Both the position numbers and the translations under genes were made by a program. The notes under the pieces were generated by a model. That model did no database searches, had not been told where the DNA came from, and worked only from the letters and a program-made list of their open reading frames with translations. Of a stretch of DNA of 40,000 bases, positions 24,711-33,753 are shown piece after piece; the stretch's first letter is position 1; each line of letters opens with the position of its first letter. This DNA comes from Ponticaulis sp. (GTDB lineage: Bacteria > Pseudomonadota > Alphaproteobacteria > Caulobacterales > Hyphomonadaceae). The stretch lies in contig NZUJ01000046.1 of assembly GCA_002701295.1 (NCBI GenBank), forward strand, positions 1-40,000. The letters are read 5' to 3'.

Positions 24711-25730
24711 TTAACTAATCTCAAGTAGAATTTTATTAATATCTTTCTCTGAAGTTGACCAATTGCAGAGGAATCGGACGCTTCCATCGTGCCAGCGATA
24801 CGCTTTTAGCCCATTCTCGACCAGCTGATGAAACAGCGTATCTGACATGTGCGCGAACACCTCATTTCCATCTACGCTTTGCGCGAGCGTCACACTCTTC
24901 AGCCCGCACAAGAGACCAGCGAGGCGTTGCGCCATGGCATTGGCATGCCTCGCGCGCTCAAGCCAGAACTCCCCGTCGAGGTAAGCCGTCATCTGTGCCC
25001 CCAGATAGCGCATCTTGGCAGGCATATGTCCCGCTCGTTTCGCCCGCGCCAGAAGTTCCGGATATCTCTCACGCGCCTGGCCGAACAGGATGATGGCCTC
25101 ACACCCGAGAGCTCCATTTTTTGTTGCGCCGAATGACAGGATATCAACTCCGGATTTCCAGCTCAATTCCGCAGGTGTGGATCCAGACCCAACCAGCGCA
25201 TTCGCGAACCGGGCACCATCGAGATGCACATGCAACCCGTGCCCCTTCGCCAATTCTGATAGCGCAGCAATCTCCTGTGCTGTGTAGCGTGTGCCGAATT
25301 CAGTGAGGTTGGTGATCGACAGCATTGCCGCCGGTGTTTCGTGTACGAAGTTCGGATTGCGATGTGCGAGTGCCGCCTTGAGGTCTTCCGACCTGATTTT
25401 CGCATTTGGCCCGCCCAGTAATTGCAGCTTTGCGCCGCCCGTAAAAAATTCAGGCGCGCCGCGCTCGTCGCGCTCAATATGTGCCTCTTCGTGGCAGATG
25501 ACCGAGCCGGTCGGCGGGCAAAACACCGACAATGCGAGCGCGTTTGCAGCTGTCCCTGAACTTACGAGAAACATTTCCAGGTCAGTTTCGAATATGTCGC
25601 GCAGTCGCTGGCGCGCCAGATCACACCAGTCGTCTGCACCATAGCTTGGCGCCATGCCCTGACTGGCACGCGCCATCGCCTCCAGAATAAGTGGATGAGC
25701 GGGTGCCGACGTATCCGATGAGAAATCCAT
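24711..25730 (-). CDS. ltaE: low-specificity L-threonine aldolase
   Basis: PLP enzyme cleaving threonine or allo-threonine to glycine and acetaldehyde. The 339-residue protein begins MDFSSDTSAPAHPLILEAM, contains VSSGTAANALAL (phosphate-binding), HLDGARFANALV (Asp171 contacting the PLP nitrogen) and SFGATKNGALG with the Schiff-base Lys204. The order and length fit the beta-eliminating-lyase/threonine aldolase family. It lies 8 bases behind the reductase gene on the same strand and is likely co-transcribed with it and the CaCA antiporter. The low-specificity label is by family; other aldol substrates are possible. Confidence 0.92.
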   Translation of the reverse strand: MDFSSDTSAPAHPLILEAMARASQGMAPSYGADDWCDLARQRLRDIFETDLEMFLVSSGTAANALALSVFCPPTGSVICHEEAHIERDERGAPEFFTGGAKLQLLGGPNAKIRSEDLKAALAHRNPNFVHETPAAMLSITNLTEFGTRYTAQEIAALSELAKGHGLHVHLDGARFANALVGSGSTPAELSWKSGVDILSFGATKNGALGCEAIILFGQARERYPELLARAKRAGHMPAKMRYLGAQMTAYLDGEFWLERARHANAMAQRLAGLLCGLKSVTLAQSVDGNEVFAHMSDTLFHQLVENGLKAYRWHDGSVRFLCNWSTSEKDINKILLEIS

Positions 25731-25738
25731 AATTTTGT

Positions 25739-26521
25739 CTACTCGATAATGTCCACGACATCAGGCGTCTGCCAGACGAGATGCTGCCCGCCATCGACGG
25801 CAATCATCTGACCCGTCACGGCATCAGCGTCGATCAGAAAACGAACGGCGCGAACAATTTCGTCAGGATTGGCGCCGCGCTGCGTGAGCGTCGCTTCTAT
25901 CTGTTTCTGAAAATCGTCTTCAGATTGCCGTTCACCCTGAAGCGTGGGCCCCGGCCCTATTCCATTGACCCGAATATTCGGCGCGAGGGCCTGAGCAAGC
26001 GTTTTTGTCGCGCTCCAGAGCGCGGATTTAGACAGGGTATAAGTGAAGAATTTCGGATTCAGCTTCCAGACGCGCTGATCAATCATATTGATGATCAATC
26101 CACGCTCGTCCGCATTCAGATGCTGGCTGAGCATTTGAGACAGCTTTACTGGTGCACGCAGATTGACGTTCATATGCATATCCCAGTTTTCGCGGGTATG
26201 GCTGGACGCATCATCATCATGAAAGGCAGACGCGTTATTGATGAGTATGCCAATCTTTCCGCCAAGCGCATCGGCCGCGCGCTCTATCAGAGTGTCGAGT
26301 TGCAGCTCATCAGACAGATCGGCCTGGATCAGCTCAGCCTGACCGCCAGCAGCCCGAATGTTTCGGGCCGCCTGTTCAGCACCCTCACTTGAAGAGTGAT
26401 AGTGAATTGCCACGCCATAGCCCTCAGACCCAAGCGCTTCGGCCATGGCTTTACCGAGCCTTTGCCCGGCTCCTGTGATCAAAACGCGGCGTTTGGGACT
26501 CAGCTCCAAAGCGCACTCCAT
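25739..26521 (-). CDS. SDR oxidoreductase, pteridine reductase (PTR1/FolM)-like
   Basis: A 260-residue short-chain dehydrogenase. The cofactor motif is TGAGQRLGKA (16-25), with the Arg typical of pteridine reductases, and NNASAF follows the nucleotide domain. The catalytic set reads Asp148-Tyr161-Lys165, with Asp where ordinary SDRs have Ser, as in trypanosomatid PTR1 and bacterial FolM. It probably reduces dihydrobiopterin, monapterin or dihydrofolate with NADPH; this is inference from the triad. The ATG at 26521 overlaps the antiporter gene by 22 bases and has poor ribosome spacing; a TTG four codons later has GGAG at better distance. Confidence 0.85.
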   Translation of the reverse strand: MECALELSPKRRVLITGAGQRLGKAMAEALGSEGYGVAIHYHSSSEGAEQAARNIRAAGGQAELIQADLSDELQLDTLIERAADALGGKIGILINNASAFHDDDASSHTRENWDMHMNVNLRAPVKLSQMLSQHLNADERGLIINMIDQRVWKLNPKFFTYTLSKSALWSATKTLAQALAPNIRVNGIGPGPTLQGERQSEDDFQKQIEATLTQRGANPDEIVRAVRFLIDADAVTGQMIAVDGGQHLVWQTPDVVDIIE

Positions 26522-27477
26522 CCTTCACCAAGTATGTAGAAATGATGCAGGCCAAACAGATAGGCCGCGTAGGCCAATAGAAGGATGATACCTGTGAACC
26601 AGCCCAGTCGACGTCGCATCAGCACCGTCACGAATACGACCAGGAAGGCACCCGCCATAAACCAGTGATCAAATCGTTCGAAGATTGGCGGAAGCGTAAA
26701 CGGACCGAACAGCGCAACGATGCCGCCAGCGCCAAGAATATTGAACATGTTGGAGCCGACGACATTGCCGAAAACCATGTCCTCATCCTTACGAAAGGCC
26801 GCCGCCATGGCAGCGGCGAATTCCGGAAGAGATGTACCGATCGCCAGCAAGGTGAGGCCAACCAGTTCACTTTGCCAGCCCCACAGCTCAGACAGGCCGA
26901 GTGCACCGGTAATCGCAAGATGAGACCCAAGCGGCAAACCAACCACGCCAAGCGCGATGAAAAGCGCTGTTTTCACCCAGCCGGGAGGTTCGTCGTCAAC
27001 CTCATCGGAGACCAACGCATTCGGGTCACCACCTGGTGGCATCAACAGGGATCCGACAATGTAAAGAATCAGCGCGGCGATAAAAATCACGCCAATGAGA
27101 GGCGTCAGGCCGAGAACAGGCGTCAGAACCAGCCAGGCGATGGTCGCGAGGGCCGTGAACACTGTGGACCGCAACAATCCCTGACCACGTGTACTGAGCG
27201 CAAAGAACAAGGCTGGCGCTCCGAGCACCAGAAGGACATTTGCAATATTTGACCCGACAATATTGCCCATGGCCAGGCCGGGCGCACCCGACAAGGCAGC
27301 ATCAGTGGCAACAAGCATTTCGGGAGCCGAGGTGCCGAAGCCAACAATCAGCACACTTGCGAGAATTCGGGATACGCCGAGTTTAAGCGCTGCGCCGACA
27401 GCACCCCGAACAAGAAAATCTCCCGCGAGGACCAGAAATGCCAGTCCCGCGATGAGTAGAACAAAAAACCAGAGCAT
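26500..27477 (-). CDS. CaCA-family calcium/sodium antiporter (YrbG-like)
   Basis: A 325-residue integral membrane exchanger with about ten hydrophobic helices. The two inverted alpha repeats are clear: VGFGTSAPEMLVATDAALSG followed by GNIVGSNIANVLLVLG (about residues 45-85), and AIGTSLPEFAAAMAAAF followed by GNVVGSNMFNILGAGG (about 210-255). The paired GTSxPE and GNxxGSN motifs bind the exchanged cation. It exports Ca2+ or a similar cation against Na+ or H+. A 29-residue membrane peptide gene sits 12 bases upstream, and the reductase gene overlaps its 3' end. Confidence 0.94.
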   Translation of the reverse strand: MLWFFVLLIAGLAFLVLAGDFLVRGAVGAALKLGVSRILASVLIVGFGTSAPEMLVATDAALSGAPGLAMGNIVGSNIANVLLVLGAPALFFALSTRGQGLLRSTVFTALATIAWLVLTPVLGLTPLIGVIFIAALILYIVGSLLMPPGGDPNALVSDEVDDEPPGWVKTALFIALGVVGLPLGSHLAITGALGLSELWGWQSELVGLTLLAIGTSLPEFAAAMAAAFRKDEDMVFGNVVGSNMFNILGAGGIVALFGPFTLPPIFERFDHWFMAGAFLVVFVTVLMRRRLGWFTGIILLLAYAAYLFGLHHFYILGEGWSALWS

Positions 27478-27489
27478 CAGGCTCTAGGA

Positions 27490-27579
27490 CTAGTCCAGAC
27501 GTTTCAGGTCGATGAGATTCAGGATACCAAAAATACCGACAGCGAGAGCAATCGCGATTACAGATGCGTGAATGTGCAT
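27490..27579 (-). CDS. 29-residue membrane peptide upstream of the CaCA antiporter
   Basis: AGGAG precedes ATG 27579 by 6 bases. The peptide (MHIHASVIAIALAVGIFGIL, then NLIDLKRLD) is one hydrophobic helix with a short charged tail. It ends 12 bases before the antiporter ATG and is on the same strand, so it is probably co-transcribed. It may be a small accessory subunit or a leader peptide. No family recognised. Confidence 0.55.
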   Translation of the reverse strand: MHIHASVIAIALAVGIFGILNLIDLKRLD

Positions 27580-27844
27580 GAACATCTCCTCTTACCCGGC
27601 AGGTATGTAGTCCGGTTTGTTGTGAATGGCGAGTGGCGTCTTGTCGCAAAACACCGCGACTCGCGCAAGAGAGATCCGCCTCCAAGAGAAGTTTAAGTCC
27701 AGTTCAAATGAAGGCTACCTGCGACAAATTTACACCGATCAGTTTTGAAGTAAATTTTTAACCGCGTTTAGTTAGGCTGGCTCCACTTTAAATAAATCCC
27801 CTGCCGGATCTCTAGCGGTTCGGCAGCCCAGTGGATTGTGTGGG

Positions 27845-29203
27845 ATGACGATGCTGACCAATAATCAATTGCTTGAACGCCTGAATTTTATTCGCCTGGA
27901 CGATGACACCCGGCGTGACCTGAAATCCTTCGGGCCCATGGCCAGCGAATTGCTGCCGGAAGTTCTGAAGTCGTTTTACAAACACATCAGTCATCACCCT
28001 CAGGTGTCGCGATACTTTGAATCTTCCTCAATGATCGACCATGCCGCCTCTCGGCAGGCTGCGCACTGGCGCGGCATTCTGTCGGCAGAATTCGGGCAGG
28101 ACTATCTGAACTCGGTTGCCAAAATCGGCGCGACTCATGCCCGCATCGGCCTGGAGCCTGAACTTTACGTGGCCGGCTATGCGCACCTGATTGACGACAT
28201 GCTGGATCTTGTCCTCGAAAAGTTCTGTGGCGGCCGACGGGCTACCAAGCAAGACGTTGAAAAATATCGAAGCTTTCAGCGTGCCTTTGTTCGCGCAGCC
28301 CTTCTGGACATGGATCTGTCGATCCACTTCTTCAACGAAACCCGCGCAGCCGAAGCCCGCGAGAAACTGTTGGAAATGGCGCGCCATTTTGAGTCCGGCG
28401 TTGGTGAGGTCACCAATACAGTTGCGGCGGCATCTGAGGAACTCGGTCACACAGCCTCTGCGATGACAAGCGTCGCAGACCGGACAAACCTGGAATTCTC
28501 AAACATGTCAGCGTCTGTCGGACAGGCAACGAATGGTGTGGCTTTCGCAGCCAAGTCTGCTGACGATCTTGGTGGAGCGATACGAGAGATTTCCGAGCGC
28601 ATGTCGGATGCGAGTGCACTCGCTGCGAAGAGCGTGACGTCTGCCGACCACGCCAACAAGACCATCCGGACGCTTTCGGATTCGGCTGACAAGGTTGGCA
28701 AAGTCATCTCGCTGATTTCAGATATTGCCGAGCAGACCAACCTCCTTGCCCTTAATGCGACAATCGAGAGCGCCAGAGCCGGTGAAGCCGGCAAAGGCTT
28801 TGCCGTTGTTGCCTCGGAGGTCAAATCTCTGGCAAACCAGACAGCCCGCGCGACAGATGAGATCGCATCACAGATCCAGGCCATGCTGAACGTGACGCAG
28901 CAATCGGTGGATGCCATCGAGGCCATTCAAGCTGCGATCAACGAAATTAACTCAGTGTCGCTGTCCATCAATGCGGCAATTGAGGAACAATCGGCCTCGA
29001 CGCAGGAAATCGCGCGAAACACGTCTGAAGCAGCGGCTGGAAACAAGGTTGTCGGAGACACAATTGAGCGCGTTGCCGGATATGCAGCAGACACGAAAAC
29101 AGCTTCTGATGAGATCGTCGTTGCCGCGAAAGAATTGGGCTCGCAGTCTCATGAACTGAAAAAGCAGGTCTTCGACTTCCTGGAGTATATTCGCGCGTCT
29201 TGA
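27845..29203 (+). CDS. globin-coupled methyl-accepting chemotaxis protein (HemAT-like)
   Basis: A soluble haem-based oxygen sensor feeding chemotaxis. Residues about 1-165 form a globin-sensor domain; [18 protein letters not shown] supplies the probable proximal His98. After a helical linker, about 190-450 is an MCP signalling coiled coil with the hairpin-tip block [39 protein letters not shown]. No membrane segments are present. Start ATG 27845 is used; ATG 27851 with GGGA five bases upstream is equally plausible, and a TTG at 27836 is less so. The gene stands alone and ends at a strong terminator; no che genes are nearby. Confidence 0.93.
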   Translation: MTMLTNNQLLERLNFIRLDDDTRRDLKSFGPMASELLPEVLKSFYKHISHHPQVSRYFESSSMIDHAASRQAAHWRGILSAEFGQDYLNSVAKIGATHARIGLEPELYVAGYAHLIDDMLDLVLEKFCGGRRATKQDVEKYRSFQRAFVRAALLDMDLSIHFFNETRAAEAREKLLEMARHFESGVGEVTNTVAAASEELGHTASAMTSVADRTNLEFSNMSASVGQATNGVAFAAKSADDLGGAIREISERMSDASALAAKSVTSADHANKTIRTLSDSADKVGKVISLISDIAEQTNLLALNATIESARAGEAGKGFAVVASEVKSLANQTARATDEIASQIQAMLNVTQQSVDAIEAIQAAINEINSVSLSINAAIEEQSASTQEIARNTSEAAAGNKVVGDTIERVAGYAADTKTASDEIVVAAKELGSQSHELKKQVFDFLEYIRAS

Positions 29204-29236
29204 GGCATGCAGGAAGTACTCTCCAATCAAAGACAG

Positions 29237-29273
29237 AACGGCGTCAGATTAGTGTCTGACGCCGTTTTCTTTT
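29237..29273 (+). terminator. intrinsic terminator of the chemoreceptor gene
   Basis: A perfect 12-bp stem (29237-29248 with 29255-29266, loop of six) followed by a T-rich tail (TTCTTTT). It lies 33 bases past the stop codon. Confidence 0.92.
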
Positions 29274-29571
29274 CTGGAGCAACACAATAAAGACCAATGC
29301 AGATAAAGTTATTCACAAAATAGATTCACGAGTTTTCTAACAGTTATACTGGAGATTCTGACCAAATCCGCACGATCTGAATACTCAGAATATCTATTTT
29401 TCAGTTATGCAAATATGTCGCACCCATAAAACAACCCAAGATTGTTTTTGTAAACAAGACGGGCATTTTTGTTTACTTTCTTTCAATTTTTACATGGGAA
29501 ACAGATTGTGTCGAAAGACAAAAGGTCCCGGACGTGTCGTATCCCCTCCCTCCCCACGCGTCCTGGTAGTT

Positions 29572-29612
29572 GCGACCGTCTCCCCCATCCCCCCCGACCA
29601 GGAGACGGTCGC
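29572..29612. repeat. 12-bp inverted repeat just downstream of xseA
   Basis: 29572-29583 pairs perfectly with 29601-29612 around a C-rich 17-base spacer. It starts 8 bases beyond the xseA stop (minus strand). No T-run follows, so it may be an mRNA-end stabilising hairpin rather than an intrinsic terminator. Confidence 0.7.
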
Positions 29613-29620
29613 TAACACCC

Positions 29621-31186
29621 TCAGAAGAGACTTCCCTGATCGCCCTTTTTCGGAGCTGGCTTTGAAGGCTTGCTGACAGGCGCGCTTCCGGTTGAAACAT
29701 CAACATCGCCATCCGCAAAACGAACGCGAAGCGATTTGAGCTCTTCCGCGGTTTTTGCCGTACGTACAACTTCGCCTGATCTGGACATGACAACCGCAAA
29801 TCCACGCTTGAGAGTGGCGTGGTAGGAAAGCGCCTCGAGCACGCCAGACGCCCGCGATAGCCTGTCAGACAGCTGCGACGTATGACGCGACATACTGCGG
29901 TCCAGACGGTCTGCGAGTTGATCGAGGTTTCGATTGTCTCTGACATCCCGCAGCACAGCCTGCCCGCGCGCCTTGAGACGCCTGTCGACAGACTGGAGCC
30001 GATCCTGATTGCGTGTGATCTGCTGACGGAGCGCGGTTCTAAGTGAGCGGTCCTGGCGATCAATCTCATTATCCATACGGCCAAGCGTCTGAAACAAGGC
30101 CTGTGGGCGCAGACGAATTGCGGTCTGGTCAAACCGGGCTGTCTTGCGTTCCATGACCACCTGAAGCGAATTCGCTAAACGCCCTTCAGCGTAATCAAAC
30201 CGCTGCTGGCGCGCCTCGAGAAGAGTTTGCGGACGCGGCAGGCGCGCAGAAATCGCCGCGAGAGAGCGGTCGCTGTGGCGGGTAAGCTGAGTGAGCGCGC
30301 GTGTGAGCTGCTGACCGCGGCGGACCAGATCATCCATAAGCTCTGCACGAACAGGCACTGCAATCTCTGCTGCGCCAGTTGGTGTTGGCGCGCGCATGTC
30401 TGAAGCGAAGTCGATCAGTGTGGTGTCGGTTTCGTGCCCAACTGCTGAAATCAGCGGAATTTCAGAGGCAGCTGCTGCACGTACAACCACCTCTTCATTG
30501 AACGGCCAGAGGTCTTCTATTGATCCGCCGCCTCGGGCGACGATCAGAACGTCGGGACGCGGAACGCTGGACATTGCGCCGAGCGCATTAAATCCCTTGA
30601 TACCGGCGGCAATCTGTTCGGCAGCGCGCTCGCCCTGAACCAGTGCGGGCCAGACCAGCACATGAACCGGAAAACGGTCCGAGATGCGGTGAAGGATATC
30701 GCGGATCACGGCACCGGTCGGACTGGTCACAACGCCGATCACTTTCGGAAACTTTGGGAGTGGCTGTTTGCGACCGGCATCAAAAAGACCTTCAGCGGCC
30801 AGTTTCTTGCGCCGCTCTTCCAAGAGCGCCATGAGCGCCCCTGCTCCAGCAGGGTTCAGCGTATCGGCAATGAGCTGATAATTGGAACGACCGGGATAGG
30901 TGGACAGCTTGCCCTCAGCAACAACCTCAAGCCCTTCTTCAGGCCGAAAGCCCAGACCACTGACCGAGCCCTTCCACATGATCATGTTAATGACCGCGCG
31001 GTCATCTTTAAGATCGGCATACATGTGGCCGGACTTTGCAATGGTAACGCGGCCAAGCTCACCGCGCACGCGGACACGGTCATACGTGCTTTCAATGGTC
31101 CGCTTAATGGCGCCCGAAAGCTCTGAAACAGAGAATTCATGCAGGTTTGCCGACGGGGATCGCTCAGAAGGAAAGAAATCAGACAT
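29621..31186 (-). CDS. xseA: exodeoxyribonuclease VII large subunit
   Basis: Catalytic subunit of exonuclease VII, which digests single-stranded DNA from both ends with several XseB subunits. In the 521-residue protein, residues about 15-110 are the OB-fold (FSVSELSGAIKRTIESTYDRVRVRGELG, then SGHMYADLKDD). The catalytic core has GVVTSPTGAVIRDILHR, ARGGGSIEDLWPFNEE and SAVGHETDTTLIDFASDMRAPTPTGAAE. A long Arg/Gln-rich helical region (about 300-440) forms the extended arm, and the C-terminus is variable. AGGATG lies 6 bases before the ATG. The small subunit gene is not in the window. Confidence 0.96.
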   Translation of the reverse strand: MSDFFPSERSPSANLHEFSVSELSGAIKRTIESTYDRVRVRGELGRVTIAKSGHMYADLKDDRAVINMIMWKGSVSGLGFRPEEGLEVVAEGKLSTYPGRSNYQLIADTLNPAGAGALMALLEERRKKLAAEGLFDAGRKQPLPKFPKVIGVVTSPTGAVIRDILHRISDRFPVHVLVWPALVQGERAAEQIAAGIKGFNALGAMSSVPRPDVLIVARGGGSIEDLWPFNEEVVVRAAAASEIPLISAVGHETDTTLIDFASDMRAPTPTGAAEIAVPVRAELMDDLVRRGQQLTRALTQLTRHSDRSLAAISARLPRPQTLLEARQQRFDYAEGRLANSLQVVMERKTARFDQTAIRLRPQALFQTLGRMDNEIDRQDRSLRTALRQQITRNQDRLQSVDRRLKARGQAVLRDVRDNRNLDQLADRLDRSMSRHTSQLSDRLSRASGVLEALSYHATLKRGFAVVMSRSGEVVRTAKTAEELKSLRVRFADGDVDVSTGSAPVSKPSKPAPKKGDQGSLF

Positions 31187-31364
31187 GACGGCATCCTATC
31201 ACGAGCCCCCGAGAGTGGGAGGGGCGACTGCTTTAATCGGTAAGCGCGATTCCGTTGGAACAAGAAGACCCAGCTGAACAACCGTTATTGAAATCGTGCC
31301 AGCCCCCTAACTGTATTAAAATCTTTTTCTGTTTCTATGACGCGTCCAAATCAGGAGCAGAACC

Positions 31365-33233
31365 GTGTCAAACGCGTCAACGCCACTCGATCAAGCAACG
31401 TATCAGTACGAGACTGAAGCGCTGAACCATTATCTGCACAGAACCAGCACAGTTCATGCGTCCGTCCGTATTGCCGGTAACTTCGTGATGATCGGGCTGA
31501 TCGCCATTGGCCTGAAAGGCGAGTATCTACCGTTGCTTATCCTGTGGACTGCAGCGACCTTCGGCCTGGAAACATTCTTCTTCTACAGCACGAAAGCCTA
31601 TTTCAAGACGGGCATGCCGCCTTTGGAATCAGGCAGCCGAATTCGCGGTCGTGAGGTTACAGTCGAAGGTCTGCGCTTTTATCTCTACATGCGCATTCTG
31701 ATCCCGACGCTGATCCTGACATGGACCTATATTATTCCGTGTTTCTTTCTGCTGAGCCTACCTCAACCGGCGCCGTTTTTCGCGTTGATTACGGCTTGCG
31801 CGACGATCCTCAATATTGCCGGACACTATACCTATCGAAAATCTCTGCCGGTTATTGCTGCAATCCTGCCAGGCACGCTGTTGATCGCCAGCCTGTGGAC
31901 CATGTCAGCCTCGGATTATCGAATTCTGACAGCAATTTTCGGCCTCTATTTCCTGGTCCATGCTATTTCCATTGCGTTCACAGGCGTCAAAACAAAGTAC
32001 AACCTTCTGAAGTCTCAACAAAAAATCGAACAGGAAACGCTGGCACGTCAGGATGCCGACGAAGCCAACCGCGCCAAATCCCAATTCCTCGCGAATATGA
32101 GCCATGAACTGCGCACGCCGTTGAACGCCATTATCGGCTATAGCGAAATGATGCTGGAAGACGCACAGGATGACGGCCGCAATGCCGATGCTGACGACCA
32201 CAAACGGATCATTCTGGCCGGTAAACGACTTCTCCTGAACATCAACGACATTCTGGATTTCTCCAAGATCGAAGCTGGCCGTATGGATGCCGAAATCGGC
32301 GAATTTGATCTGAATGAAATGATCAACAACGCCGCAGACACGATCCGTCCTGCACTCGCCGAGAAAGACGTCGATCTGATCATCGATCTGCCTGAGCTGT
32401 CACAGAAAGTCTGGTCTGACAGCCACAAGCTCGAGCAGTGCGTTATCAATCTCTTGTCGAACGCTTCCAAATTCACCCATGAAGGTGAGATCAGGATCAA
32501 AGGCTATGCGCAGGATGTTTCCGGGCTTTCAGGCTATGTGATCGAGGTCGCAGATACGGGCATTGGAATGTCTGAAGAGCAACTCGACACTATTTTCAAA
32601 CCCTTCTCGCAGGCCGATAATTCATTCACCAGAAAATATGGCGGCACTGGGCTTGGCCTTGTGATCACCCAGCGATTGATCGAACTCCTCGGCGGCACGG
32701 TGTCAGTGAACTCCGCATCAGAAGACGGCTCGGTATTCCGACTCCACTTTCCGATCATGGCGCAGATTGCGCACTCGGATCAGGATGAAGATGCCAAAAC
32801 CGCGAGCCGTCGGTCTCATATCCTGATTATCGATGATGATCAGGATGTTCATGAGCTGCTGGCGCGCGGACTGACGCCTATGGGCTTTGGTCTTTTGCAC
32901 GCCAAATCAGCAGCGGAAGCCCATATTTCGCTTAATGGCAAAACACCATCACTGATCATTCTGGATGTACATTTGCCTGACGAAAACGGACATGAGCTTC
33001 TGCGCAAGCTGAAAGCCGATGCACGGACGCGCGACATACCGGTGATCGTGCATTCTGTAGATGGTGATCGTCAGCAATCATTCGATAATGGCGCATGCGA
33101 TCATCTGACAAAACCTGTTGGGCGCGAGGATTTGATCGCCAGCGTTATTCGCCACGCCATCTATCCGAAATCTGAACTTTCCATGGAGACTGTCAGGAAA
33201 GCGCCAGCTGCTCCCCTCAAGAAGACCGCATGA
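31365..33233 (+). CDS. membrane hybrid histidine kinase with C-terminal receiver
   Basis: A 622-residue two-component sensor. Residues about 35-210 contain five or six hydrophobic helices and no obvious periplasmic domain, so it may sense within the membrane. A coiled coil leads to the HisKA domain with FLANMSHELRTPLNAIIGYSEMM (His247). The ATPase domain shows the N box INLLSNASKF, G1 VADTGIGMS and G2 YGGTGLGLVITQRL. A receiver (about 485-600) carries the acidic pair in IIDDDQD, phospho-Asp534 in LDVHLPDE and a conserved Lys in LTKPVG. AGGAG lies 7 bases before the GTG start. A single-domain receiver gene follows 127 bases later and is a likely phosphate partner. Confidence 0.94.
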   Translation: MSNASTPLDQATYQYETEALNHYLHRTSTVHASVRIAGNFVMIGLIAIGLKGEYLPLLILWTAATFGLETFFFYSTKAYFKTGMPPLESGSRIRGREVTVEGLRFYLYMRILIPTLILTWTYIIPCFFLLSLPQPAPFFALITACATILNIAGHYTYRKSLPVIAAILPGTLLIASLWTMSASDYRILTAIFGLYFLVHAISIAFTGVKTKYNLLKSQQKIEQETLARQDADEANRAKSQFLANMSHELRTPLNAIIGYSEMMLEDAQDDGRNADADDHKRIILAGKRLLLNINDILDFSKIEAGRMDAEIGEFDLNEMINNAADTIRPALAEKDVDLIIDLPELSQKVWSDSHKLEQCVINLLSNASKFTHEGEIRIKGYAQDVSGLSGYVIEVADTGIGMSEEQLDTIFKPFSQADNSFTRKYGGTGLGLVITQRLIELLGGTVSVNSASEDGSVFRLHFPIMAQIAHSDQDEDAKTASRRSHILIIDDDQDVHELLARGLTPMGFGLLHAKSAAEAHISLNGKTPSLIILDVHLPDENGHELLRKLKADARTRDIPVIVHSVDGDRQQSFDNGACDHLTKPVGREDLIASVIRHAIYPKSELSMETVRKAPAAPLKKTA

Positions 33234-33360
33234 ATTTCAAATATGAATATGCAATTCTTTAAGGGATTTATCGGAAAATTTCCCCGGAGAGTGAAAACAA
33301 AACAAAGAGCCGATCACAGCTGTTCTGAGCAACAGAAATAAAACGGCCACCGGAGACAAG

Positions 33361-33753
33361 ATGACACGAATCTTATTGGCCGAAGACAACGAAGATAACT
33401 TCAACATGTTATCACGCCGCCTGATCCGCAAAGGATTCGAGGTCATCGGGGCTGCGAATGGCGAGATCGCGGTTCACAAAGCCGAGACAGAGATGCCGGA
33501 CATCGTGCTGATGGACATTTCCATGCCGGTCAAATCCGGCCTGGATGCAACGCGTGAAATTCGCGACAATCCGGCACTTCGCAATATTCCGATTGTCGCC
33601 CTCACTGCGCATGTTGGCAAGAAAGACCGCGATAGCTGTTTTGATGCTGGTTGCGATGCGTTTGAAGGCAAGCCTGTCAACTTCGCAAATCTGATCGAAA
33701 CCATGACCAATGTGCTCGCGATCAAAGGCAAGACACTGGAATTCGCATCATAG
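33361..33753 (+). CDS. single-domain response regulator, DivK/CheY-like
   Basis: A 130-residue stand-alone receiver. The acidic pair is in AEDNEDN, the phosphoacceptor Asp52 in VLMDISMPVKSGLDATREIR, the switch Thr82 in ALTAH and the conserved Lys104 in FEGKPVN. The MDISMPxxxGLxATxEIR spelling is close to DivK. With no output domain it probably acts by phosphotransfer or protein contact, plausibly with the hybrid kinase just upstream. GGAG lies 5 bases before the ATG. The 3' end overlaps the convergent HupE/UreJ gene by six bases. Confidence 0.92.
   Translation: MTRILLAEDNEDNFNMLSRRLIRKGFEVIGAANGEIAVHKAETEMPDIVLMDISMPVKSGLDATREIRDNPALRNIPIVALTAHVGKKDRDSCFDAGCDAFEGKPVNFANLIETMTNVLAIKGKTLEFAS

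Larger units (their letters stand above)
29204..29620. other. noncoding region between convergent genes
   Basis: 417 bases. After the MCP terminator comes an AT-rich stretch (about 29280-29520) with a perfect 8-bp inverted repeat (29450-29457 with 29469-29476) followed by T-rich DNA, then a GC-rich stretch ending in a 12-bp hairpin next to xseA. An open + frame at 29407 has no ribosome site or protein character. An unannotated small RNA cannot be excluded. Confidence 0.45.

Noticed and set aside
29407..29676. 89-codon + frame between the chemoreceptor and xseA
   Set aside because: No ribosome site. It runs through the C-rich hairpin and into the xseA 3' end, and the product shows no domain or membrane character.
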